Shown here in pieces: positions 1 to 5,133 of a stretch of 6,135 bases of DNA (its first letter is position 1; the number at the start of each line of letters is the position of its first letter). A model generated the notes under the pieces. The model was given only the letters and a program-made list of their open reading frames with translations, searched no databases and was not told the origin of the DNA. The stretch is from Nitrososphaerota archaeon (lineage in GTDB: Archaea; Thermoproteota; Nitrososphaeria; Nitrososphaerales; Nitrosopumilaceae), in NCBI GenBank assembly GCA_030624325.1, contig JAUXKJ010000029.1, forward strand, positions 1 through 6,135, written 5' to 3'. The translations under genes were made by a program, and so were the position numbers.

Positions 1-588
1 GGTAAATTAACTAAACTAAACTCTGGTGATGTAATTTCTCTCATTCCAATTATCCATGGTGGTTCACATACAAGATTCCAATTCACACTTTCAAATACTC
101 CTATAGAATTGTTTGAAATAAAACCAAGACAAAAATTTGGAGTAGAATTCTTGGATGATTTAAGAAAAAAATTTCCATATTTAATAATTCAAGGAGTTTC
201 TTCAGAATACATTCTTAATAAACAACATACAAAAAAAATTATTAATATTTCACTATTGGCTAAAAAAAATAATATTTTACTTTCAAAAAAACTTGAAACC
301 GATATTATAATGAGATTTGCTGCAACTACACAAATTTCTCAGGCAATAAATAAAGTTGGAATAAAAAAAGGGAAAAATTTTTTCATAATTGCTATTGGAA
401 AAAAAGTTTTTCTAAATAAATTATATATGCATCTCAAACAATTTTTGAGCACAAAACCATATTCAAAAAATAATCAAGAATTTCTGAAAAAAAAATTCAA
501 AATTTCAAAAAAACAATTGGATATAGTAGTATCGAAAAATCCATTAGAAGATTTGCTCACAGAAAAGGCTGCAATTCTAGCTTGTTAA
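1..588 (+). CDS. KEOPS Cgi121-like subunit with an N-terminal MoaD/ThiS-like (ubiquitin-fold) end; 5' partial
   Basis: The frame is open from base 1 to the TAA at 586-588, giving 195 visible residues; the start lies outside the window. Residues about 37-195 look like Cgi121, the KEOPS subunit that binds Bud32 and helps present tRNA for t6A synthesis. The best block is residues 95-120, with LETDIIMRFAATTQISQAI matching the family's conserved helix pair. Residues 1-21 read KLNSGDVISLIPIIHGG, the pattern of the last strand and Gly-Gly tail of MoaD/ThiS ubiquitin-like proteins, where the Gly-Gly normally ends the protein. Here the frame continues without a stop. A TTG at 109 could start a stand-alone Cgi121 (159 aa), but it has no visible ribosome-binding site or TATA box and no stop separates it from the upstream part, so I favour one fused protein. 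The chain is very lysine-rich. The 3' end overlaps the THUMP gene by 12 bases. The Cgi121 call is good; the ubiquitin-like part rests on about 21 residues. Confidence 0.8.
   Translation, partial: GKLTKLNSGDVISLIPIIHGGSHTRFQFTLSNTPIELFEIKPRQKFGVEFLDDLRKKFPYLIIQGVSSEYILNKQHTKKIINISLLAKKNNILLSKKLETDIIMRFAATTQISQAINKVGIKKGKNFFIIAIGKKVFLNKLYMHLKQFLSTKPYSKNNQEFLKKKFKISKKQLDIVVSKNPLEDLLTEKAAILAC
487..513 (-). terminator. U-rich tracts, candidate terminator of the YrdC-THUMP operon
   Basis: Read on the minus strand, runs of nine and seven T lie 64-90 bases past the THUMP stop codon, antisense within the Cgi121-like gene. They are suitable archaeal termination sites. The same A-runs also simply encode lysines in the opposite gene, so confidence is low. 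Confidence 0.2.
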
Positions 589-1098
589 AGAACGTTTAAT
601 TTTTTGTAAACTTAGTATAGAATCATCTCTTAGAACAGCTAATCCAGTATTGTTACCAATTATTTCAATTAAGACAATCCAATCTGGTTGATTTAAAGAA
701 ACTTTGTTTGGAATATTTTTTGCAATCTTATTTATGATTTCATTTTTTGAAAGATTAGAATTTCTTTTTTCAATTGTAATTCTAAAAGTTTCTTTAGGCC
801 CGATAACACCAACTAGTTTTGATATTTCGCTAGAAATTTCTTCCAAATTAGTGGTTATCATAATTTGAATAGGAATAATCCTAAGACAATATCTGATTAT
901 CCAAGGTTCATCCAATATCTTTTGACGGATCCATTTCACGACGTCAACAGAATCTAACTTCGTATCTACAGTAAGAATTCCAGGCATTTTTGAGATAGTT
1001 ACTGTTGGATTTTCATCTCCTATTTCAGCCAAAATTCGTTTAATTTCTTCTTCAGCTTCATTTTCAAAAAAACGTGCACAAGTAATAATTAAGTTCAA
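577..1098 (-). CDS. THUMP-domain protein, Tan1/THUMPD1-like tRNA-modification adaptor
   Basis: This 173-residue protein has an N-terminal alpha/beta segment (about 1-70) and a THUMP domain (about 75-168). The C-terminal half of THUMP is clear: ETFRITIEKRNSNLSKNEII at 103-122, then a hydrophobic strand around 139-147 and NNTGLAVLR at 149-157. THUMP domains bind tRNA. A protein with THUMP and no attached methyltransferase, thiolase or pseudouridine synthase domain best fits the Tan1/THUMPD1 family, which in eukaryotes helps the acetyltransferase make ac4C on tRNA; that partner is not in this window. The start is TTG at 1096-1098. It overlaps the upstream synthase stop codon as TTGA, so translational coupling is likely, and there is no in-frame ATG that would keep the fold. 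The stop is TAG at 577-579, inside the end of the convergent Cgi121-like gene. The THUMP call is fairly sure; the exact modification is inferred. Confidence 0.75.
   Translation of the reverse strand: MNLIITCARFFENEAEEEIKRILAEIGDENPTVTISKMPGILTVDTKLDSVDVVKWIRQKILDEPWIIRYCLRIIPIQIMITTNLEEISSEISKLVGVIGPKETFRITIEKRNSNLSKNEIINKIAKNIPNKVSLNQPDWIVLIEIIGNNTGLAVLRDDSILSLQKIKRSLTS
595..605 (+). terminator. T-rich tract, candidate terminator of the Cgi121-like gene
   Basis: Seven bases after the TAA the plus strand reads TTTAATTTTTT, with six consecutive T. Archaeal RNA polymerase commonly terminates at such U-tracts without a hairpin. It lies antisense within the end of the THUMP gene, as it must in a convergent pair that overlaps. 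The T-tract is seen; termination there is inferred. Confidence 0.3.
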
Positions 1099-1694
1099 AA
1101 TACATTCAAAATTTCCTTTTCCGAAATAGTTCCTTCTCTAAGAATTTTTAGTTTATCATCCATTTCAACTATAGTTGATTCACCAATACTTGAAATTATT
1201 CCACCATCAACAAAAGTATCATATCCTGTAAATTTGGAACGACATTCATTTGGATCTTTAAATGATTGCATCCCAGAAATATTTGCACTTGTACCAACAA
1301 TTAATTTACATTCTTTTAATAGCGATAATGCACACTTGTTATTTGGAACTCGTACTGCAATTTTGTCTTCTATTTTCAGTGATTTTTTTAGTGTCATCTC
1401 CTTTATTTTTAATAACAGAGTGACTTGGCCTGGCCAAAATTTTTCAGCAACTCTATCTAATTTTTCATCAAAAATAGCTATCTTGGCAATCTCATCTTTT
1501 GAATAACCTAAAACAGGAAAAATTTTTTTCTTATCTCGTTTTTTTATTTTATAAATTGCATTGACTGCATCTGAATTGTAAGGGTCACATCCTATCCCAT
1601 AAACAGTATCGGTAGGAAATACAACCAAACCACCATTTTGAAATGTTTTAACAGCTAATTCAATACCTTGAGCATTACATACAACATTCAACAT
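1095..1694 (-). CDS. L-threonylcarbamoyladenylate synthase, YrdC/Sua5 family
   Basis: The enzyme uses threonine, bicarbonate and ATP to make threonylcarbamoyl-AMP, the substrate KEOPS then transfers to A37 of ANN-decoding tRNAs (t6A). At 199 residues it matches the YrdC catalytic domain alone, without the extra C-terminal SUA5 domain of long Sua5 proteins. Visible motifs are GGLVVFPTDTVYG (21-33), the lysine/arginine patch KKRDKKK (51-57), FWPGQVTLLL (86-95), AVRVP (113-117) and TSANISG (135-141), which are the family's nucleotide- and threonine-site signatures. It starts with ATG at 1692-1694, with a TATA-like element about 26 bases upstream and no Shine-Dalgarno, which suggests a leaderless message. 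Its TGA overlaps the TTG start of the THUMP gene, so the two form an operon. A KEOPS-type gene lies just beyond, on the other strand. The call is strong. Confidence 0.93.
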   Translation of the reverse strand: MLNVVCNAQGIELAVKTFQNGGLVVFPTDTVYGIGCDPYNSDAVNAIYKIKKRDKKKIFPVLGYSKDEIAKIAIFDEKLDRVAEKFWPGQVTLLLKIKEMTLKKSLKIEDKIAVRVPNNKCALSLLKECKLIVGTSANISGMQSFKDPNECRSKFTGYDTFVDGGIISSIGESTIVEMDDKLKILREGTISEKEILNVF

Positions 1695-1714
1695 TTCTTT
1701 AATGACTAACCGTA

Positions 1715-1724
1715 TCTTTAATAA
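1715..1724 (-). promoter_or_regulatory. TATA-like promoter element for the YrdC-THUMP operon
   Basis: On the minus strand this reads TTATTAAAGA, centred about 26 bases upstream of the ATG at 1694. That is the usual distance from an archaeal TATA box to the transcription start, so the mRNA would begin at or next to the start codon. The position and composition are seen; promoter activity is inferred. Confidence 0.45.
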
Positions 1725-1754
1725 TCATCCGTTTAATTTAACAAATGATATTTG

Positions 1755-1916
1755 TTGTTTAGTACTGAATCTGATTATGAAGATAATGACTTTGAGGACG
1801 AATTTGATAATGAAGATGATTTTGAAGAAAAGATTACTAAATTATTAAACCAAAGTTTTCTGCAAACTTTCGAAAGGTATGATATGCTAAAAGAAACTCT
1901 CGACCAGAAGAACTGA
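1755..1916 (+). CDS. Possible acidic micro-protein, 53 aa
   Basis: An open frame from TTG 1755 (a second TTG lies at 1752) to TGA 1914-1916 encodes 53 residues, beginning LFSTESDYEDNDFEDEF. Residues about 5-24 are extremely rich in Asp and Glu with regularly spaced Phe/Tyr. The rest (EEKITKLLNQSFLQTFERYD and on to the end) looks like an amphipathic helix. The layout, a disordered acidic tail plus a helix, is protein-like and hard to explain as random AT-rich DNA. Against it are the lack of an ATG or GTG start, the lack of a ribosome-binding site, an upstream T/A-rich stretch at 1731-1740 that is too close to serve as a TATA box, and its last 80 bases lying antisense to the end of the winged-helix gene. 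I recognise no family. It may be real, but it is tentative. Confidence 0.35.
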   Translation: MFSTESDYEDNDFEDEFDNEDDFEEKITKLLNQSFLQTFERYDMLKETLDQKN

Positions 1917-2184
1917 TTACATATCTAAAAGCTCCATTGGAATCTTTTTGTTCAAGTAATCCTTGAGAAACTAAATTGTTCAAAATTTTTGAAATTCTAA
2001 CATGAGAAACGTTGGCTTTTCGTATCAGGTATGTTACACTTGCGCCTTGTTCTACTTCAATATCGTCTCGTGTGGTTAAAAGAATGTCCCCAATAATATT
2101 CATATGAGTTCTATATACAGACACCTTTTCCCTCACTTTTTCCCAACATGAACATTCTATGATATTAACTAGATATTGTTCCAT
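1837..2184 (-). CDS. Small winged-helix DNA-binding protein, SSO10a/HTH_45-like
   Basis: This 115-residue protein has a single winged-helix domain. A lead-in helix at about 26-38 (THMNIIGDILLTT) is followed by the helix-turn-helix at about 48-79, with IRKANVSHVRISKILNNLVS as the second and recognition helices and QGLLEQK as the turn into the wing. The wing is at about 80-92 (KDSNGAFRYVISSSG). A long C-terminal helix, REFLLAYHTFRKFAENFG, follows, which in SSO10a-type proteins forms the dimer coiled coil. This layout is common among archaeal transcription regulators and small chromatin proteins; the target genes are unknown. The start is ATG at 2182-2184; Met28 is a possible shorter start. An inverted repeat 24-38 bases upstream could be its own operator. 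The fold call is firm and the function is only general. Confidence 0.8.
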   Translation of the reverse strand: MEQYLVNIIECSCWEKVREKVSVYRTHMNIIGDILLTTRDDIEVEQGASVTYLIRKANVSHVRISKILNNLVSQGLLEQKDSNGAFRYVISSSGREFLLAYHTFRKFAENFGLII

Positions 2185-2207
2185 ATACTATCAAGATAAA
2201 AGAAATT

Positions 2208-2222
2208 GACAATGTAATTGTC
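2208..2222. promoter_or_regulatory. Inverted repeat upstream of the winged-helix gene, possible operator
   Basis: GACAAT-GTA-ATTGTC is a perfect 6-base inverted repeat around a 3-base centre. It lies 24-38 bases before the winged-helix ATG, where the TATA box/BRE of a near-leaderless promoter would sit. A dimeric winged-helix protein bound there would block its own transcription. The repeat is seen; the role is inferred, and 6-base arms can arise by chance in AT-rich DNA. Confidence 0.3.
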
Positions 2223-2271
2223 TACTTTAATCCTGAGAGTGATTCTAGAGTAAAACCCCTAAATCTCCTTC

Positions 2272-2913
2272 CTATTCTAATTCACTATCAAATTTTAATT
2301 TGGTTAAGGGAACCTTACTCACAGGGACAAATAACGAAATCAACCCAATAATTTTAATGACAATTGATACATAGTATAAAATCGATTCAGGAAAAAGAAA
2401 TGAATACCAGCCTAGAAATTCTCCTAACGCTAGCAATGATAGACCTAGTGCAACAAAAATAGTTCCTTTCTTTTTTCCTTCAGTATAAGAAAGAATAGTT
2501 TCAATTGCACCATACACTAGTAGAATAAAAGAAACAGATCTCAAAATGTGTTCAATATGTACGGCAGAAATCAAAAACAAGGGGATTATGCCAACTGATC
2601 TAAGGTATCTATTTTTTGGAAAAAATGATTTAATACTATGAGAGAATGCAATAAAAAAATATCCAACAGTTTGAATTCCAATTCCTAATGTTTGTACCCA
2701 ACGTTCAATTTGTCCAGCTTTAATTACAAAATCTTCTGCAAGGTAACCTGTCCAAATTACAAAAAAACCAACACTGATAGAAAAAAATGCTATAGTTAAT
2801 CGAAAAAGAGTTGGGCTTCCTGTGTTTTTGAAACCAATATAGGACATAATTCCTATGGCAAGACCTACAACAAATCCAATCAAATTTAATATATTTTCAA
2901 GAAGAAATTCCAA
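2272..2913 (-). CDS. Seven-transmembrane protein of unknown function
   Basis: The 213-residue chain has seven hydrophobic segments at about 8-28, 37-58, 72-93, 104-121, 125-143, 149-173 and 177-197, with short loops and a charged C-terminal tail (KLKFDSELE). Positive charges cluster in the loops around 95-105 (KSFFPKNRYLR) and 147-149, which the positive-inside rule would place in the cytoplasm. TM4 contains VHIEHILR, with His119 and His122 close together, and His92 ends TM3; these could bind a metal or heme, but nothing confirms it. There is no soluble kinase, transporter or catalytic domain. The start is TTG at 2911-2913, directly after an in-frame TAA, so it cannot extend further; the next ATG (Met23) would cut TM1. 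The zinc-ribbon gene lies 44 bases upstream on the same strand, so the two may be co-transcribed. I do not recognise the family. Confidence 0.65.
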   Translation of the reverse strand: MEFLLENILNLIGFVVGLAIGIMSYIGFKNTGSPTLFRLTIAFFSISVGFFVIWTGYLAEDFVIKAGQIERWVQTLGIGIQTVGYFFIAFSHSIKSFFPKNRYLRSVGIIPLFLISAVHIEHILRSVSFILLVYGAIETILSYTEGKKKGTIFVALGLSLLALGEFLGWYSFLFPESILYYVSIVIKIIGLISLFVPVSKVPLTKLKFDSELE

Positions 2914-2957
2914 TTATCCACATAACTCTTTAAGAATTATTATTTTAACTTGATGAA

Positions 2958-3179
2958 TCATTTGTCAGATTTTTCCCAGTCATCTAAGGTTCCTGCAGTT
3001 TCTCCTTCAGTACTACCTGTATAGTCTCCAAGTATATCAGAATATGTCAAGTCATTATGAGCAATTAATTTTACATATTCACCATAACTAATTTCAAGTC
3101 CACATTTTTCACATCTTACTAAAGAAAAATCTGGAGACAGTTCTGCGACTTTTTTACATTTAGGACACTTTATTTTCAC
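2958..3179 (-). CDS. Small zinc-ribbon protein, 73 aa
   Basis: Two knuckles, CPKC (5-8) and CEKC (23-26), separated by 14 residues, form a compact rubredoxin/zinc-ribbon-like metal site that should bind one Zn(II). After it come GLEISYGEYVKLIAHND and an acidic, Gly/Thr/Ser-rich tail (about 43-73) that is likely disordered. The ribbon may mediate protein or nucleic-acid contacts; nothing identifies the partner. The start is GTG at 3177-3179: no in-frame ATG exists between it and the upstream TAG at 3201-3203, and the Cys motif begins four residues later. It sits upstream of the seven-transmembrane gene on the same strand and is divergent from the YggX-like gene. The metal site is clear and the function is unknown. 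Confidence 0.7.
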   Translation of the reverse strand: MKIKCPKCKKVAELSPDFSLVRCEKCGLEISYGEYVKLIAHNDLTYSDILGDYTGSTEGETAGTLDDWEKSDK

Positions 3180-3220
3180 ACATTTTTTACCATTGATTAT
3201 CTATTATTGGTTTATGTTAG

Positions 3221-3230
3221 GAAATAAATT
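3221..3230 (+). promoter_or_regulatory. TATA-like element before the YggX-like gene
   Basis: GAAATAAATT is centred about 33 bases before the ATG at 3259, so transcription would begin roughly six bases ahead of the start codon. The 79-base gap it lies in separates divergent genes and must also hold the zinc-ribbon gene's promoter. ATAAA on the minus strand near 3209-3213 is a candidate for that. Both are inferred from composition and spacing. Confidence 0.35.
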
Positions 3231-3258
3231 ACAGTAGTTTAGGATATCTCTTAGCAAG

Positions 3259-3537
3259 ATGACAAAGACATGTACTAAATGTAAAAATTCTATTCCTGAT
3301 GAAGAAGAATTGGACCCAAAAGCTGCTTCCTATCCTTGCTGCAATAAATGTTGGAATGAATGGAAGGAATATCGAATAATCGTAATGAATGAAATGAGAT
3401 TGGATATGTCTTTACCTGACCATAGAAAACTTTTGAAAAAAAATGAACAAATATTCGTAGGTGTTCGAACCCCCGAGGGCGATGTTGTTGACTTTAGTGA
3501 TGAGAAAAATAGGACTCCCGAGGAAAAACCTTCTTAG
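3259..3537 (+). CDS. YggX-like (Fe2+-trafficking/Fe-S protection) protein with N-terminal cysteine knuckle
   Basis: Residues 31-67 (CWNEWKEYRIIVMNEMRLDM and on through DHRKLLKKNEQIFV) match the conserved half of bacterial YggX: a Trp-x-x-Trp helix start, an invariant-looking Asn-Glu, Leu-x-Met, then His-Arg-Lys-Leu-Leu. YggX proteins protect Fe-S clusters against oxidative damage and are thought to handle labile iron. The N-terminus differs. Instead of the usual single-Cys YggX start there is CTKC (5-8) and then CC..C at 27, 28 and 31, enough to bind zinc or an Fe-S cluster. The C-terminal tail after 70 is charged and likely flexible. The protein has 92 residues, close to bacterial YggX. The start is ATG at 3259. 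Its stop overlaps the convergent helical-repeat gene by 4 bases. The similarity is from memory of the family and is convincing; the metal bound is unknown. Confidence 0.65.
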   Translation: MTKTCTKCKNSIPDEEELDPKAASYPCCNKCWNEWKEYRIIVMNEMRLDMSLPDHRKLLKKNEQIFVGVRTPEGDVVDFSDEKNRTPEEKPS

Positions 3538-4004
3538 ATATTTAATTGTCTTTTAGCATTTTCAGGAATTATTAACATTAATCTTCTTTTCTTTTCTTGA
3601 TCTAATCTTGAGATGTTATTTTTTAATGTGATAGAAAGAATATTTTTCTTTGATTGATCTAATGAAATAAAAATCTCAAGAATCCCATCTAAGTTAAATT
3701 TGATCAATTTTTGTGGAGAATTTGTTATTTCATAGATGTATTTTGAAAACATTAAGCTTCTTTGATCTTCTGATATAGTAGTCAAAACTTCAAGCCAAGT
3801 TTTAAAGAGCTTTGAAAAATTTGAAAAAGGAATAGTAGGTCCAGCTTCTAATGCGTTATTGATAATTTCAGTTTTGTCAGGTTCTGACATTGAAAAAAAT
3901 TCTAACATTCTTTTTTTAAGAATTGGGGTTCTAAGAAAATCTGGAAGGTTAGATAGAATTACAATTATGTTTCCTGCATAGTTTTGCTCTTCCAATATTA
4001 ACAC
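3534..4004 (-). CDS. Helical protein of unknown function with an internal repeat
   Basis: I recognise no family in these 156 residues. The chain is predicted helical, without transmembrane segments, signal peptide or cysteine motifs. A short unit recurs at about 36-51 (FFSMSEPDKTEIINNA), 75-90 (TTISEDQRSLMFSKYI), 112-127 (FISLDQSKKNILSITL) and 131-146 (ISRLDQEKKRRLMLII): a Ser/acidic helix cap, a basic residue, then Leu/Ile spacing. This suggests a small alpha-alpha repeat scaffold. The annotated start is GTG at 4002-4004. A TATA-like ATATTAAAA at 4019-4027 lies only 19 bases from it but 28 from the TTG at 3993-3995, so a leaderless message might begin at that TTG, three codons later. It is divergent from purA and convergent, with a 4-base overlap, on the YggX-like gene. 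The gene looks real; its function is open. Confidence 0.6.
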   Translation of the reverse strand: MLILEEQNYAGNIIVILSNLPDFLRTPILKKRMLEFFSMSEPDKTEIINNALEAGPTIPFSNFSKLFKTWLEVLTTISEDQRSLMFSKYIYEITNSPQKLIKFNLDGILEIFISLDQSKKNILSITLKNNISRLDQEKKRRLMLIIPENAKRQLNI

Positions 4005-4045
4005 TCGTCAAAAATTAGATATTAAAATGGTTATGGCGATTTAGC

Positions 4046-4054
4046 TTAAATATA
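4046..4054 (+). promoter_or_regulatory. TATA box of purA
   Basis: TTAAATATA is centred 27 bases before the purA ATG at 4077, the canonical archaeal spacing if transcription starts at the A of ATG. No Shine-Dalgarno lies between, which fits a leaderless mRNA. This is the clearest promoter in the window. Confidence 0.65.
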
Positions 4055-4076
4055 TCATCATCACGCTGTCACCTGT

Positions 4077-5078
4077 ATGCCATCAACAGTTGTCGTAGGT
4101 GGTTTCTTTGGAGACGAAGGAAAAGGAAAGATAATTTCTTACCTTGCCTTAAAAGATAATCCTTCAATCATTGTTCGAGGAGGAGCTGGCCCTAATGCTG
4201 GTCATACTGTAAAGGATGGTGATAAAATTTACAAAATACGAATGTTACCCAGTGGTTTTTTGAATAAAAATTCTAAAGTAATGATTGGTCCTGGCGTAGT
4301 AGTTAATCCCAAAGTATTGTTAAAAGAGATTAAAGATTTTGACGTTTCAAACAGGGCATACGTAGACAAACATTGTGGCGTTATTGAAGAAATACATCTT
4401 AATGAAGATTCAAAGGGAACGTTGAAAGAAAAAATTGGTAGTACTGGTTCAGGAACAGGACCTGCTAATGCAGATAGAGCTTTGAGAACATTACAGATGG
4501 CAAAAGACAATGAATCTCTTTCTTCATATTTGGAAGACGTTCCAAAGGCAATTAATTCTGCCTTGGATTCAAATGAAAATGTACTCGTTGAAGGTACTCA
4601 AGGAACTCACTTATCATTATGGCATGGAACGTATCCATTCGTAACATCTAAGGATGTTACCGCTTCAGGCATATGTTCAGATATAGGATTGGGTCCTAAG
4701 CGAGTTGACGAAGTACTGGTTGTTTTCAAATCTTATGTCACACGAGTGGGTACGGGCCCTATGGATAATGAACTCACGCCTGAAGAAACTGCAGGAAAGG
4801 GATGGGCAGAGGTAGGAACCGTGACTGGACGTCAGAGACGTGCAGCTGAATTCAATTTTGACTTGGCTAGGAGGTCAGTCATGCTCAATAGTGCAACTCA
4901 AATTGCAATAACAAAATTAGATGTATTATTTCCTGACTGTGCACAAAAAACTATGTATGATGAATTAAGTGATGATGCAAAGTCATTCATAAGTAATATT
5001 GAGGCTAACTTGAATGTGCCTGTGACTCTCATAGGCACAGGACCTTCTATCAAAGATGTAATTGATAGAAGAAAGTAA
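4077..5078 (+). CDS. purA: Adenylosuccinate synthetase, short archaeal form
   Basis: PurA joins IMP and aspartate using GTP, giving adenylosuccinate, the committed step from IMP to AMP. The 333-residue chain begins with the P-loop-like GDEGKGK at 12-18 (catalytic Asp13) and has GGAGPNAGHT at 35-44 (catalytic His43). STGSGTGPANADR lies near 122-134 (IMP site). VEGTQGTHLSLWHGTYPFVT and the following TASG resemble the bacterial EGAQGT...DHGTYPYVTS..TAGG block. TVTGRQRRAAEFNFDLARRS forms the aspartate/IMP loop and TKLDVL is the guanine-binding motif. A closing GTGP matches the bacterial STGP. It is about 100 residues shorter than E. coli PurA, mainly in the segment between TKLDVL and GTGP, as usual for archaeal forms. 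All expected catalytic residues are present, so it should be active. ATG 4077 is supported by the TATA box 27 bases upstream. pyrF lies two genes downstream. Confidence 0.96.
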   Translation: MPSTVVVGGFFGDEGKGKIISYLALKDNPSIIVRGGAGPNAGHTVKDGDKIYKIRMLPSGFLNKNSKVMIGPGVVVNPKVLLKEIKDFDVSNRAYVDKHCGVIEEIHLNEDSKGTLKEKIGSTGSGTGPANADRALRTLQMAKDNESLSSYLEDVPKAINSALDSNENVLVEGTQGTHLSLWHGTYPFVTSKDVTASGICSDIGLGPKRVDEVLVVFKSYVTRVGTGPMDNELTPEETAGKGWAEVGTVTGRQRRAAEFNFDLARRSVMLNSATQIAITKLDVLFPDCAQKTMYDELSDDAKSFISNIEANLNVPVTLIGTGPSIKDVIDRRK

Positions 5079-5104
5079 TACCAGTCTCAAATTGTTTGGT
5101 TAAG

Positions 5105-5113
5105 TTTAATTTA
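5105..5113 (+). promoter_or_regulatory. TATA-like element that decides the start of the following gene
   Basis: TTTAATTTA is centred about 25 bases before the GTG at 5134 but only 10 before the first in-frame GTG at 5119. If it is the TATA box, transcription begins near 5134 and the upstream GTG would not be on the mRNA. The spacing is seen; activity is inferred. Read-through from purA remains possible. Confidence 0.45.
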
Positions 5114-5133
5114 GTTATGTGATCATATGGCTT

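Noticed and set aside
1234..1506. Plus-strand open frame of 90 codons opposite the YrdC gene
   Set aside because: It is fully antisense to a strongly supported enzyme gene and its translation has no domain-like features, so it is a shadow frame.
3180..3258. Possible small RNA in the divergent intergenic gap
   Set aside because: Only 79 bases, already needed for two promoters, with no stable stem-loop visible.
3458..3482. GTTCGAACCCC resembling a tRNA T-arm
   Set aside because: The flanking bases do not form a 5-base-pair stem, no acceptor, D or anticodon arms are found upstream, and the stretch encodes the YggX-like protein.
4229..4510. Minus-strand open frame of 93 codons opposite purA
   Set aside because: It lies wholly inside purA, whose catalytic motifs are all present in the plus frame; no promoter or family similarity supports it.
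5015..5039. 7-base inverted repeat TGTGCCT / AGGCACA with an 11-base loop, resembling a terminator or attenuator
   Set aside because: It lies inside the conserved end of purA before the GTGP motif, has no following T-tract, and is explained by the coding sequence.
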